Below the pieces are notes generated by a model. It ran no database searches. It saw only the letters and a program-made list of their open reading frames with translations, and was not told where the DNA came from. The position numbers and the translations under genes were made by a program. A stretch of 64,000 nt of DNA from NCBI GenBank assembly GCA_914767715.1, contig OU612070.1, positions 885,501-949,500 of the forward strand. The letters run 5' to 3'. This document shows, one piece after another, positions 11,365 through 25,514 of the stretch (position 1 is the stretch's first letter; every line of letters begins with the position of its first letter). This DNA is from Membranipora membranacea (taxonomy: Eukaryota; Bryozoa; Gymnolaemata; Cheilostomatida; Membraniporidae).

Positions 11365-14300
11365 TCAGATAGTGGTGTCCAAACTGTTAACTTGTAGTGC
11401 ATCATCACCGATAATCTGCAGCTTCATACCCATAGGGAAACCTAAAGACTCTCTGTCATCATATCCATAGAATATACACATGAAGTCTGAGCTGAGATCA
11501 TCAGAGTCATGCAGTATTAGACTAGTACCAACTTCAAGTTCGCCAACAATGTTGTAGTAATCAGAATTTGGAACTTGCTGCCATTCACCAAGATCTAAAA
11601 GTAAAATATAACGTATTTGACAGCCTGTATTTACAAACAATTTAAAGGATAGTTGTCAGAAAGACAAAAGCTTTATTCATCATAATCAAATTCATTAATA
11701 CACGTTCATCATTAATCTCCTCACAAAAGCAAACCCGAAAGTTTGACTATCACTGTTCACATGCCTGGCTAACGGATATGTGACTAAATCAGGGTCAGAT
11801 GAGGGTCACTCTTTGTCATTCATAAGTTGGTAGTGTAGCTAAGAAAACGTATTGTATAAGACATTACCTGACAGCCTCCTATCACCGTTCACATGTCTGA
11901 CTACGATACCATCTCTATCTTGTGATCTGGCAGATATAAGTACCAGTCTGTGTTCATATGGTCTCTTATCTCCGGTACCTGAAAATAAATATTAGTCGTC
12001 TCAACTCACTCATGTAGGTCAGTGAATGATATCGATTATATCTATTTCATGACACAAAGTTGATTTGTATCCTCATGACAAATGAGAAGACGACTACAAC
12101 ACATTTTGAAGCTCATTGATATTTCATTTTGTATGATTGAGATTTGATCAGTGCAGAATAAGAAGAGGTGAGACATGTATTACTATAGTATTCATACACA
12201 CACCTACTAAGTACTCTAAAGCCTTAACATAACCAAGCTTACCTCCACTAAATGATGGGGTGTTGAAGATATATCGGTTAGCATATTGTTCTACTGGTGG
12301 TATTGTTATCAGAGATGGGTCGTGCATGTTACGCCCTCTCTCTTGACTCTTTGTTATCTGCATATAGAGGTGGAACATATGGATAGAGAGACAGTTGAGG
12401 TACGCATGATCAGCTTAATTACTCAGATTCTGAAGTCATTTTTAATGCTCTTAATTTGAGTAGATGAAAATACCTGAGAGGTTTGAGTAAGATTGAAAGA
12501 TAGGTGTCATCTAAATTTGGTTGATAAACCATCATAAACTATGATCTGAGATCATAGAATAGTTTCTGTATCAAGCGAGTGGAATTTTATATTTTGCATC
12601 TCAATGCTCCTGAAGTAGATCTATAAATTTTCATTCAGTGCCCATTGGAATGCATTCGTTACTGTCCTGCAGAACCTTATAAGCATATCTCCAAAACCCA
12701 CCATAATTTGAAACATCGATTCTGAGTTGTGTAATTATTTATTAGGAGTTATCTGATAGTGCAGACTCTCTTACCTGGGCCAGTAACACTCGCTGACTGC
12801 ATATTAGTCTGTAAGTGCTACCAGAGAGAATATCTCTAGTAAAGGTTCCACCAGCATTCACTCTGAATGTTATATCTGTGATCTGTGCTGTGTCTGAGTT
12901 TCTCTGAGACAATTTGCAACTTGTGCTAGACTGAGATCCAACAATCTTGATCTGATCGCCTACAATTATTAAAAATTTTACCATAAAGTTTCCAGGTGAT
13001 GGTGGTGATCTAGAGATTGAATCCCAAGGGAACCAACCAATGTGTACTTGAATGTAATGGCTTGAATTAAAGTAAAGTAAAATAGGTTTTTTTATAAATG
13101 CTTCCCGGTTTCACTTACCGAAGGTCCTGCCAGGGATGGGCTGGATATTGAAGATACTGCCCCACCTGTCGACAGGAATGAGTTGCTCTACGAGGTGATC
13201 TCTGGAGCCAGTGTTAATATCTGGTCCATTCTGTACCTGAGACACCTTAGCTCTGATGTTACCACTGTATGCGTTGACAGGTGCGCTGGACTGTATACGA
13301 GTACCTGATAAGTCCTGATTATTACCAAGGGCCTGTGTGGAGAGAAAGAAGAGAACTTCATTGAATTGATAGAGTATGAAAGCAGTGATTGCATAGTCAG
13401 CCTCTTTTGGTACTCTGGAACTATTGATTTGAGGACTCGCATAATGATCCACCTCCTTTATAAATGTATCATGACTATCATCATGCAACATGGATATTAC
13501 TTCTGCAAGTAAATACATGTTGAGTAATGCCAATGTGTTTCGGTAACCAGAAGCATTGTCACCACACACGATTCCGAGGGTACTGACTGACCTGAATCTG
13601 AAGCACCTCTCCTGGCTGAAGAGTGAACTTAGTGCCTGGAATGTCAGCTGTGGCTCTGCCTGTGTAGGTCAAGGTAATACTGACTGGCTCATTCTGTATA
13701 TTCACCACAGCAAACTCAGTACCATAAGTAGGTGGAGAGTAAGAGACTGTGTAGAAATCCTTACCAGCTTGTTCGTCTGGTAGGGCGATCCACCTTTAAA
13801 AATGACAAATTGAAATTTCTGAGAAGATGATAGGTAGGATGGCGATATGAAGTACTCTAAGTGGCTAAAGTTTTGGTTCTACAACATTAATAACCAAATT
13901 ACATGTAGCATTCTCCAATAAAGTTCTAATATATTGCAACAAAGCAGTCCCATACTCATTATATTTCTATGTCGCAATTGTGTAGTTATCAAAAGATATA
14001 AAAAAATTTAATTTCCGAATATCAGTTGAAGTGTTTCACTTACCCATCAGCAGAAAACTCGTCCCTGTTGATTGCATACACAAGTAGATCACCATCTGTA
14101 GACTGAGACTGCACTCTTAGCGCTTTGTTGTTAAACGTTCCTGAACCGATCGTCTCGTAGCATTCCTGGTTTTGTATGTTAAACCTGTGAAAGATGTGAA
14201 ATAACTGTTCTATGTTACAACTGGCTGACTGACTCTGTAAAAATGAGCTGAACAAGTAGAACAACAGCCCTGGATCATCTGAATGGCTTTCAGGGCTGCA

Positions 14301-17300
14301 TCAACGCTATTCCTCTTGCAGAAGTCATTAATTCACAAGCTATGACTGGGCTGTTATAACTGTGAGTATAACTTACACTTGTACGGTGAATCCGGTTATC
14401 TCCCTCGTCTCATCCAGATAACACTGGTCAGTGGCAGGTAAGTAAGGTGTGAATACTCTGACTGTCTGTGAGCCAACTCCAGCGGGAGTCACATAAATCT
14501 CCTGTGAGAAAACATTGGAACGCAGTGGTGAGACATCACAACTCATATGTTCTTATAAATAGGTAACTGCACTCTCCTTACACGTTCACAAACTTATTTT
14601 GTCAATAAACTGAAAGTAAGATTGTCCCCCCACCTCATCTCATCTCGTCTAAGTTTGGAGATTGAGTGTTTGATAATGTAATGCCACTAACTCACATTGC
14701 AGCTGTCAGAGCATTTAGACTACATCTCGTTCCTCCTTGTAAATTTGAATATTTTTTTAGTTCATAATAAATAATTTATTTTACTGGATCTTTTAACCAC
14801 AGAGCAGTTTACTCGCTCACCAGTTCTCTCTTCTGTGTGTTGTCTGGTCTGTTCTGCATGAACATCAGTGTGAATGGATTGCCTGTGTTATCTTGTCCAC
14901 TCATACAAGTACGGGGCTGGTTCTCTGATGCCCCTGGTGTACATTTGTCATCAAAGTTGGGGCAAGGGTTACACTCATCGCATCTGTTGAGAATTCTGAA
15001 TTCACAGTTGGGGCCTCTTCGACATGAAGGACAGATCACAGGTTTAGGTACACGATTGGGAAAGTTGAGGTTACTAAATCCGAGCGGGAAGGCAGTGTTT
15101 GGCTGCACAGAACCTTGTTGATTGAAGTTCAATGCGTAGTAGATAGCTTGGAATGAGAATTGAGAAAAGGAGGGATTGCTGAAGTAGTAATATCCCTCTC
15201 CAGGTAGAGTGATCCTGGCACCGTAGTACTGATCATTAACGGCTATCCATTGGGCTCCTGTAAAAAAAATACAATAACCTAGTCTGTTTAACCTGTTGTT
15301 GATACAAGATGTTTGATCAGATTGGATTAAAGAACATCAGGCATCTGGGCTTATTGACTTGACTATGTGACTTTGATGTTTCGTTGAAATAAAAACTCAA
15401 AATGCGTTATTGACACATGAGAGGGTAACCACGGACACATGTAACAAAAAACAGCATGTGGTAAAAACCCTCCCTAGTGACAAGCATACACTGATGTTGA
15501 CAAGCATGCACAAGTGACTCAAAACTATATAATGATAGAGGAGGAGGAGCCTGATAGTCCCGCCCACTTACCTAACTGATCTGGGTAGTAGGTTGTGGTT
15601 CTGCCAGTAGCTGGATTATAATAGTAGATCCTGATTTTCCAAAAGAAGTCTGGAATGTGAGCAGTAGGTGCCTCCCTGGGTGATACCAGAGTTACATAGT
15701 GACGATTAAAGCTAGATCCTACGCCTCCTCGGGAACTGTAAACATGAATGAATAGGTTTATTTTAGGAGCAGCAACAATAAACATAAATAAATAAATATT
15801 CCTATGTTTGTAGCAGCCACAGATGATTTCAGATGATCAGATTTGAGGATTATCAATTCCCTTAGACAAATCATAACACGAAAAGCTATGATGTAAGAAT
15901 ATCGATCCAAAGAATATTGCTAAATTATCAAGAAGAAGAAATGTTTTTATGAAAGCCTATTTCACATGATATACAACAGCAGCTAACGAAGAATTGATAG
16001 TTTTTGACATTCACGACACTCCCAAGGTGTTCCTCTATCCAGGTTTTACCAGTGAGACCAGGTGGGTTGCATATATGTCATCATCTACCTTATCTTAATA
16101 GGATTTCAAGAATGTTGCATTGTGGTATACTCATCAGCGCACCCAATCACACCCCAATCACACTTAAGGCAATGGTTACTAACCCGTGCGTTTGGAAGCT
16201 GTAACTACCAGCATAGCTTCCTTCTGATGGTATTATAGCATAAGCAGAGTGATACTGGCGATTATCTCCCCCAGCTCCGATGCTTCTTCCCTGAATATTG
16301 TGTGTCACCTGTACAGGCTGGTTTGTAGTTAAAACAAACTGTTCTCCTGCTCCGAGACTGCCTATGCTTATTGCTACACAACAAAAAATGTATACCGAAG
16401 TGAGTATTGGAAACCTTTAAAAATTTAGATTTACACAATTTGTGTAAATCATACCAATCTTCAAGGAACACCTACAAAAGTGGATTCAAACGAGCAGTAT
16501 ATCGTATCCATAGATATTTTTATGAGGTATGCAAAAATTGTAGAAATTTTACGCGCTAAGAAGCAATCTTTACACTAAATTATTGAATGAAGGCAATGTC
16601 TGGACTTGATTTGGGGTCAAACCATCAAGCCAACCTTTCCGGTGTGAAACTAATCTGTATGTATGTACACATCAAAGAATATCTTATGGTGAGTTAGGCT
16701 TAATAATCCGGTAATGGTGACAAAATTTTCTAATCGGTGGTTTTATTGTCACTGACGTCAAAGATTTACACACAGCTTGATAATCTCACTGACCACTCTT
16801 AGCAGGTACAGATCGTGCTGTTGTCTCTTGTATTCTTTGTCCTCCTGAGGTCACTCTGACCAGGTTATATGTAGTGGGGAGAGCTGTCTCAAAGTTTACT
16901 AAATCACCAGCATCTAACAAAACCAATAGAAAGAAAATTTTATTGAAGCAGGGAGTCTGAAGGGGCAGTAAGTCTCAAAGATCAAAGAGTTATCCTACCA
17001 TTATCAAAGAATGGACAACTGACTACGCAATCACTAGGTTATTTTTCAGACTCACCCATTGTTGAATCTGATATGCCGACGATAACATAAGAATATCCCC
17101 CGTTCCCATTGGGTAATCCCCACTGCTGTACAGATAGAAGCTGTTCCTGACTCTTCTGTGAGTTATCATCACTATTACCAGACCACACATGTATGCTGCC
17201 ACCATTCGATATGATCTCGGTACCGGCAAGATTGGCAAAGCTCTGTAACAATCAACGCCGCCAAATAATCATATGAGATTACAGCCGAAAATAGTCTGGA

Positions 17301-20300
17301 TTATGAATTTATTGTAGATATAAGTAAATTTATATAATTCATATTTTTGCGCAACACTATTCAAATATAGCCTATACATTGGGGTGTATCGTAAACCATG
17401 ATAATTCAGGGAAATTTGGTACAACTCATACCGAGCTGTATCGTAGTGACTGCAGTGCGTTGAGTGTGTATGTCTCTACAGCACCATCAGGCATACGGAT
17501 AGTCACTTCTGTGTTATCAGTGAGAGCGAGCACAGTAAACCACTGTACAGAGCCGGATCCGCTGTACGAATGCATCACATAATGCTGTCCTATAACAGAG
17601 ATCGTTTGAAGTTTACTTTCTTCACTCAAGTAAGCGTGCTGAACACAACAGTAGCTCATTCAACGATGACATCCCTGGTGAAATTCCAGATAAATTAATA
17701 GCCAAAAAAACTCAACATCATCTCAGCCTATCCAGTTACATTGTACACATGATATAGTGGTGAGGTTAACATCTACCATAGACATAATTATATATAGTTG
17801 AATAGGTCTATGGCATTTACCAATTAGATAATATGGCCTAATATGCTATTTAACACATAGTCAGAGACTCAGAGTGATGTATTACAAGAAGAAGACTCTT
17901 ACCAGCACTACTATCGGGTAGAGCAAGATAACCATCACCGTCTTGATTACTAACAGTCACAGCGATCTCTCTCTGCTCTGTCTGTGATACTCTCAGTACC
18001 TTATTACTCTCTATATCTCCTGTCTCAGTGTTCAAGCAGTCAGCCGGTACATCATAACTGTAATATATCAACACGGTTATATTACGGAGTGACTGAATAT
18101 TCAGTTATTTTATCAAGAAGCGCTGTATACTTTCGTGAAAAATGTGGGTTCTAGTAGTAAACTTAAGAATCATGAAGCATCACCAGGCAACATTCTAATT
18201 AACTGATCTAGTTTTTTCTTATTATTATAGTATTTGTGATTGGAATCAGTGATTATCTTTAGCTACAACTAAATTCTGGCCGTAACAGTATAACTACGAT
18301 ATAACTACACTTACTAAGAAGCAGATCCGTATAACAGTATAACTACACTTACTAAGCAGCAGATTCGCGTGTTGCAGTTACAAAAGTATCCACATAACAG
18401 GGATCGTTTCTGTTTAGGTTAGGAGTATAGATACGAACTCTACGTGACTCGGCAAGACCATCACCTCCTACACTCACATATACTCTCTAGATAAGAAACA
18501 TGACAGAAAGCGATGAAAATTTATAAAGAATTCGGTTTTTCTTTTGTTACACTAAGGTCGTGATAAGGTCACATCTTCTGTGTTACCTATCATTATTGTC
18601 TACAAATATGGTTACTGAGATTGAGAAAGGATAAAAAGATAACAATCTATCCTCAATTTCATTAGGCAAACTCCAAAACGCATTTCAAATAAGAAGCCAT
18701 CTTAGTGCCCCGCAACATAATGTAACCATATATTCTAGACTTTGTGGGTGGCAAAATATCGTTGGTAGGTTGATCAAAAGATGTGGAGTTTAGGTAGTTT
18801 GAGCTCTTGTTACAGATAAGAGTTGGAAAGCTTCAAAATACAGAGTACAAAGATAATATTCTGATTTGCTTGTACCTTGAATCCAGCGCCTGCTTTAGCG
18901 TCCTGTGAGAAGGTCAGGGTATACTGGCTGCCGTAAGGACCTGGCTTACCCAGACATTCCCGGGGATGGCGAGCTGAGATGAATGTGACAGGCTCAGGTG
19001 AGTCGTAACATATCTGATAGTTGAAACTGCATGGGTTACATGAGCAGAGCCAATCTCGGTTCTCTACAATTAACATAACATATAACATAAAGCTTTGATG
19101 AATGTTTGACTTGCCTGTTGATGTAGCAGCTGTAATAGAGCACAATGATCCCAAGCCTGTTTCACTCTTTGATGCAATACCTGCCCCAAGAATTACAATA
19201 TTATATTTGAAATCCAATCCTTATAGTTTACTTGTGCTCAATTTTTTGCCTAGTATTTGCTATATGTTTTAGTTATGGGGAAAGCGAGCAATTAATCTAC
19301 CACAACTCATTATCACCATTGAATCTCGGGAAGAACTGAGTCAAATTTGGCCGTCTACTTTGAATCAATCTAGATTCTAAAGTCTATTGCCTTATAATAG
19401 TAAAAGTCTAGTATATGATTAAGTTATAATGCTTCACTCACGTTCACAGTTTGGTCCCCATCGACAAGCTCCGCATACTAAAGATGAAGCTGAAGTTGTT
19501 GTTGAGCTGGTTGTTGAGCTGATCGGAGGTGGTGACGGCGGTCTTGCAGACACTACTGGCGGTGAGTAAGGAGTTGTGGGTCTCTGAGTTCTAATTACTA
19601 CTGGCGATGCTACTGGTCGAGGTTGTTGATTCGCAGGATTAAATGCACTCCGACACTGCTGCAGTGGAGTCTCACAGCACGGACCATCGAAGCACTGAGA
19701 GCACTCACAATGATAGTTCACTTCGTCCAGAGTACAGACGCCTCCGTTGAAGCAGGGATTGGGGTCACAGACTGAACAAACATAATAAAACATCAAACAT
19801 TATTTTGTAAGTATCTAACCCATTTTGATATTATCATTGACAATAGAAGTTGATTGATTGGTCTTTAGCTCAAAATATGATGTTGTACTCATAAAAAGAG
19901 ATCTCATTTACAACTTTATGATGTATTAACCAGAAATCTACCTGCAAGAAGAAAAAGGGGGAGGGTCGTGTTTCGACAAACAAGATAAAAATGAACAATA
20001 TATTATTTAACTTAGTAACCCAACATTCTAGTACTAATGAATGGTTCACTTAATAGATCGATAACAGTTCGGGTTGCAAAACATTCAAAGGGCACCTGAC
20101 AGCAATGTCACTTACATGGAGTTTCACAGTTCTTGCCAGTATAACCTCGAGGGCACTCACACCAGTAGTCATCATACTGAGAGTGACACGTAGCACCATT
20201 TTGACAGGGCCGAGTATCACAGAACCGAGTTATGATAACATTATCTAAAAAATTCGAAAAGAATGGATGATTGCCAACAGAGGTTAGCAAAGCAGACAAT

Positions 20301-22204
20301 GTACTTTATTCCTGAGGTGACAGCTGAAAGATAAACCCTCAAACAGACAGACAGGAAATAATATATAATAAGAGCATGAACATAATATTACTGCAAGATA
20401 ATAGGATTAACGGTTTTTATAATAATCTAAATCTTAGTAAGCAGATCAGTGACAATCACATGGCTCATTTAAGACATAGTGAATATTTAAGTGATATCCC
20501 AGATTAGGCCACTGGCATTGGATTAGCCTGATCATTTTGTTAGAGACAGGTTAAAAAACACTAGCTAAACTGGCATATGATATGGAAAAAATATTGTTGT
20601 TCAACATATGCTCCCATTAAAAGCAAGCAGACAACTATAGATTTTCTTGCCTCATCACGCGAAAGAGTGCTTGGCTAAACGTATTGTATCTGACTTGGTA
20701 TAAATGGTTGGCAGTCTAACCCAGCATTGTATATATCTCATTATGAGCATTCGATAAATGATGACAGCTTACCACCTCCAATAAACGGTACAAGTGGGAC
20801 GGTATTACCAGGGCACAGACAGAAACTCTCCTGCCATAAGTCCTGACAAAGACACCCAGAGGGGCAGGGATTGTTCACACAATCGTCTCTGTCCACCACG
20901 AGTCTGGGGTCCTCTGAGAAATCACATCTCAGACACGTTAAGTCTTGTCTGTGGTCGATTACACAGGGAATCTCATTATCCGATGGCGCCGTGGTGAACC
21001 TACAAAACACATCAAAGGTAACTTCACGCTGGTTTATAGTCCAGCTGCCCTGTCAAACAACTAGGGTCTACATACTTGGATAACACTGGACCTATCATTG
21101 ATAGACATGATATTACCCATATTTATCAGCAGTGTGTAACACAGCTTGGCTCTGATATGATATGAGTTGCAGGCTGTTACGGAGTTTTTATTTAATAATA
21201 GAATGGAGACGGACGGACGCAAACATTAAAAAAATTGATACTACTTTTCCTCTTTCTGCAAGCATGCAATTAAATGTAGTTTACTATCATATTATGTTGG
21301 CGACATAGAATCTAGGCACCTTGGAAACCGGTTGAACTCCACTCTACAATATAATTGCAGTTTTAACCTCAATTACTCACCATGTAGGTACACGCGCACC
21401 CGGAGCACATAACATCTGTACAGGGTCGTCCCCTCCTGTACACCAGTGGTACCTACACAAGTCTGCATCATCAGCAACAAACATCGCTCCAACACTACAT
21501 TCTAAAACAGCAATCATTACATTGTGTTTGATGTTAGTATTTGTGACTGTTGAAGGCTGCGGGTCAGCCAAAACATAATGGGTTTGTCAAATTTTCTTGG
21601 ATTGTACAATTAAAAATATAATTAAAAAAAAGAAGTAGAACATTCAGAAAAGTATGCGGTCAACAAAATCTTCATCCAGATTATTTATTTATTTAAATGA
21701 TGGGGTATCCACTTACTGCCAGTGCAATTACAACTTTCTAGCACAGTATAATGCATTTCATATTATTTATACTGTATGTGATGGTATAATTACAAAATAT
21801 TCAGGAATAACAGCATGAAGAGCAAACAAAACACAAAATATCATTCTCTTTAAATTTTCTACTACTTAAAAAACTGCTTATTGTAATTAAAAGTTGAATG
21901 AATGTAGACCCACGCTTCACATCTATACTTAAAAATAAGTCTGGAGTTTGTGGGAGATGTCTTTTTTTGTGGGAGATGTGTTTTTTTGTCATTGATGGAA
22001 CCAACACAATATTGTGGTCAGCCATTGATAAAGGATGTACAGCGCCTCCATCAATATTTTCAACTTGGGTTATTTTGATTTCTTCAAATTTTGAGGAAAA
22101 ATCAAGCTGTTTTGTTCTTAACTTTACTTACCCTGAATTGGAGCAGATACAACACCACTAGTGAGTACACCCAGTATAAGTAGTACACCACACCTCACAC
22201 CCAT
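11365..22204 (-). CDS. Secreted multidomain protein with chitin-binding-like region, EGF domains and two IgGFc-binding-type modules
   Basis: A 22-exon gene of about 1311 residues. Exons, 5' to 3': 22132-22204, 21381-21501, 20773-20999, 20116-20244, 19442-19771, 18876-19063, 18353-18486, 17903-18057, 17432-17589, 17056-17242, 16794-16913, 16184-16373, 15572-15735, 14821-15257, 14377-14501, 14044-14184, 13592-13793, 13119-13332, 12775-12959, 12243-12357, 11868-11978, 11365-11594. All phases join. Residues 1-21 are a signal peptide. Residues 25-105 have six cysteines spaced like a chitin-binding type-2 domain. A degenerate EGF (about 115-135), a canonical EGF (CDTRPCQNGATC, about 150-182) and another EGF (CDPNPCFNGGVC) follow, then a Pro/Ser/Thr linker. 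Two modules each open with CxxCRxGPNCE (residues about 290-725 and 790-1311). They carry the IgGFc-binding signatures LSGTRIQSSAPVNAYSGN, RDHLVEQLIPVDRWG and DPSLITIPPVEQY. Probably extracellular matrix or mucus protein; binding partner unknown. Confidence 0.85.
18301..18380. repeat. 38-bp tandem duplication covering a splice donor
   Basis: The string taactacacttactaag, followed by (a/c)agcagat(c/t)cg, occurs twice with an offset of 38 bases. The right copy holds the real donor of IgGFc exon 7 (18353). The left copy creates a second consensus gtaagt 38 bases downstream on the minus strand, out of frame. Confidence 0.75.
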
Positions 22205-22556
22205 TCTGTAACATGTATAATAATTATTAGTATGAAAGATAATATTCAATATATGATAACAGAAACAATAATAATAAATAATTAAATTACATAAAATTAA
22301 TAATAATAGAATGCAAAATTTGACAGTGTAGGAAAATATCTTGTCAGCAAACCTAAAGTTTATTTTATCAAACTTTCACTCATGTTACAATAATAGTATG
22401 TCCATTTCGTGAATGCGTGTTCATCTCAAAAGAAAGTTTTCGTATTGAGTTGACATAAAACAATAAAATCACGAGAAAGACTAATGATATAAGGCTAACT
22501 TTGATTGCAAAGATGAGCAAGACGTGTAGGGAGAAATCTGAGTTAATGCGCCTTAC

Positions 22557-22658
22557 CTTTAGGTTAGTTTCTGAGCTGACAGATGTGTATTAGTCAAGAT
22601 GAACTCAAGACAAGCTCATCAAGTTGTGACAAACAAGTGTTTTGCTGCTGCTTTTATA
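22557..22658 (-). promoter_or_regulatory. TATA box and 5' UTR exon of the IgGFc/EGF gene
   Basis: On the minus strand TATAAAAG (22651-22658) lies about 30 bases upstream of a predicted start near 22625. The transcribed leader ends at CTAAAG|gtaagg (22557). The next acceptor, tgttacag at 22206-22213, sits one base before the coding exon, so a UTR intron of about 350 bases is inferred. The transcription start is not directly shown. Confidence 0.6.
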
Positions 22659-22659
22659 C

Positions 22660-24021
22660 TGTTTCACAGCTGAGATGAGTCTCTATGACAATAAAAAAGT
22701 GCTGTAATTTTTATCTTATTGTTGTATTGATGTTTGATTTCTGATCTGATAGACAATAGTGACAATTACTCAAAGCCAAGGCGAAAACACTATAGCAGAA
22801 CCAATTCTACTGGTATCCTATGAGCTTTATATCCAAGTTAACCTGGGAAAAATTTCAGTATTGTTCTGTAGTAATGGTCCTAAATAGGAGATTAACGTTT
22901 TATGCCCACCTATCCATATCTAATCCTATCCTATCCTGAGAGATTATAGCACTTAACAATGTAAAGATGTGTTTTTATGATTATCAATGCACAAATACTG
23001 AACAAATCTACTGGAGCAAGAAAATGAATTAGCCAATATTTGATTTGGGCGACAGATACCAACGTCTACACATTGTATCTCTATCCTTATTTATAACAAC
23101 AGCCAACAGCAATGAGAAGACTTGCCAGAAAACAGCTCCTACATCCCTCGTCAACTAGACTAAACTATGCAATTACCAATTATTGTTGCTGACTGGAAAC
23201 GCAAACTGACTGACCAAAAACCAGTGTCCCAGGTGACGGCTGTATGCCGACTGGGGTAAATAACAGAGCAGATAGCTGGTGTCCATATTTATTAAGTATC
23301 AAGTATTTACCCTCAAATCTCAACAACAAAAACAGCCACTTTTTCATATATAAGATAACAAAACCATTCCAAACTAGTGCAATCTATTGACACGTACTTG
23401 ATAGCTCAGATGGCTGCAGCTGGGATTATGTGACCAAAAGTGCAGTCATGGGAGCCCTCCAATTTATTCACACATGACAAGGGTCATGTTGTCAAGACTA
23501 ATTGATTCTTAAAATTCTTGCCTCTTCCCTAAAGATTTGGCTCCTGGCTTACCAATCATATTCAATTTCTTGAGTTATCACTGTAACAACTAACAACGTA
23601 ACAAACTGAATGTATCTAATCATTAGTAGGAGTCGTTGTGCAGCGCAGGGACAAATTTCAGGTTTTTCTGGCCACTTCGTCTGAGCATGAAATCTGTCAG
23701 GTCCAATCTCCTAAGGCCAACAAGTATATTTTTAAAATCTGATATCATCTCAGATTCCTGAGTTACTGCGGTATGTCAAATAAGCACTGCTGGAAATTGG
23801 TACGTATCTAGGTGGCATATATCTGACAGATACCCTTCGTCACTAATAGAGCACAAACCATATTTGCTCAGGTTCTGCCAAAAATATAGTGGATTTAATG
23901 CATCATTTCACAACCATCAACCTAGCTACGATTACAATTACCAGTAAGTATGCAAAGTGTGCAAATCCAGCTTAGTGGATTCTTTTGTTTATCTCGAAGA
24001 GATCTCGTGATGCTTTAGTTA
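22660..24021. other. Intergenic stretch upstream of the IgGFc/EGF gene
   Basis: No exon or repeat that I can support apart from the TATA region at its left edge. It probably holds upstream control sequence for the IgGFc/EGF gene and ends at the 5' truncation of a LINE. Confidence 0.5.
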
Positions 24022-25514
24022 TTGTTATCATTTGAAATCTCGGAGGATAGCGTTCTGAAACAACTGAAGTCTCTCAATCCCAGGAAAGGTGCTGGGCCCG
24101 ATGGCATAATTCCTAAAGTGATGAAATTATGTTGCTATCAACTCGCTCCAGCTATCACCAGATTATTCAACTCCTCCATATCAGCCAAGACAACTCCAAC
24201 ACTGTGGAAATCCGCTATTATAAAACCACTTCCTAAAGTAAAAAATCCACAAGAACTGAAACAATATAGACCCATCGCTTTAACCAGCTGCCTGTGCAAG
24301 ATCATGGAACGCCTCATTAAACAATATGTTATCTCTCATACGCCTTTGGACAGTCATCAATTTGCATATAGATCAGACCGTTCTACACAAGATGCCATTC
24401 TCTGCTTGACTACCACAGTAACCACTTTCATAGACAAACTAGCCACCAATTATGCAAGATGCTTATTTCTAGACTTTTCGTCAGCCTTCAATACAATCAA
24501 TGTCTCCAGTCTCATATCACAACTCCAGCACCTCGACTCTGCAGTCACTGAGTGGATATCTAGCTTTCTCAGTGACAGAGTACAAAGAACTATGGTAGAC
24601 GGCAATCTATCTCGACCCATCAAGACAAACACTGGTACACCTCAAGGCTCCGTTTTAAGTCCTCTTTTGTTTTCCATATACATCTGAATTGAGCAATGTT
24701 ACCATAATCAAGTATGCTGATGACACCTGTATCATTGGCTGCATTTCCAATCAACAAGATCTAGACTCATACTTTAACGAGATAGACAGGATTTCTAAGC
24801 AATGTTCTGATTATGATCTTTTATTGAATGCCAGCAAAACTCAGGAAATATTATTTTCTACTCAACGAACTAAGCCCCATACCCCTCCTATTGTTTTAAA
24901 TGGTGAAAGCATTACTATGTGTGACAAAGTCACTTATCTTGGTATTATGTTAGATCAAAAGCTGCGCTTTGAAGAACACATTCAGTCTGTTATGAGTAAA
25001 GCTGAGCAGCGAATGTATATTGTCAGGAATTTTGTACATCTTAGCACCATACCCCTTGCCACTATGTTATTTAAAAGTTTTATTGTTTCCCTGCTCACTT
25101 ATTGTTTACCAGTATTATACACTAATATTTTTGCTAAAGAAAGGAACGTTTGAGCAAGTTTTTTGATCAGGCCTCAAAGCTCAAACTCCAAGTAGATGAT
25201 CTCGACAGCCTTATGACTAAGCGTACCAAAACACTTGCCCTCCGATATATCCATGACGATGACCACTTTATGAACAACTTTCTTGCTAAATGCCCCTCAG
25301 GCAGGTATCGAACAATTAAACACAGAAGTGCCCTTGGTAAAGACTGTTTTTTGAGGCATGCTATCCATATTTTAAATGATATTCTCTTTTAATCATCCAT
25401 CAGTGTTTAATCTTATTTTTCCTTGTATGTGCTGGCTCCTTTTCAGTATGAACACCCTTATCTCACAACATATTATTTTATGTTAGTGATAGAATACAAT
25501 CAATCAATCAATGA
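24022..25514 (+). mobile_element. 5'-truncated LINE reverse transcriptase with (AATC)n tail (inactive)
   Basis: Non-LTR reverse transcriptase: LNPRKGAGPDGIIPKVMK, QYRPIALTSCLCKIMERL, LFLDFSSAFNTIN, GTPQGSVLSPLLF and the catalytic KYADDT box (near 24715), followed by YLGIMLDQKLRFEEHI and a conserved C-terminus ending at 25392. A frame break at about 24686 interrupts the sequence just before the YADD box, and an in-frame stop lies at 25151. A (caat)n tract at about 25495-25514 looks like the 3' tail. The motif style differs from the LINE at 4830, so it is a separate family. The endonuclease portion is absent. Confidence 0.9.

Noticed and set aside
24022-25392. Domesticated reverse transcriptase gene
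   Set aside because: The frame breaks directly before the YADD box and again at 25151, with a 3' simple-repeat tail; an ordinary dead LINE.
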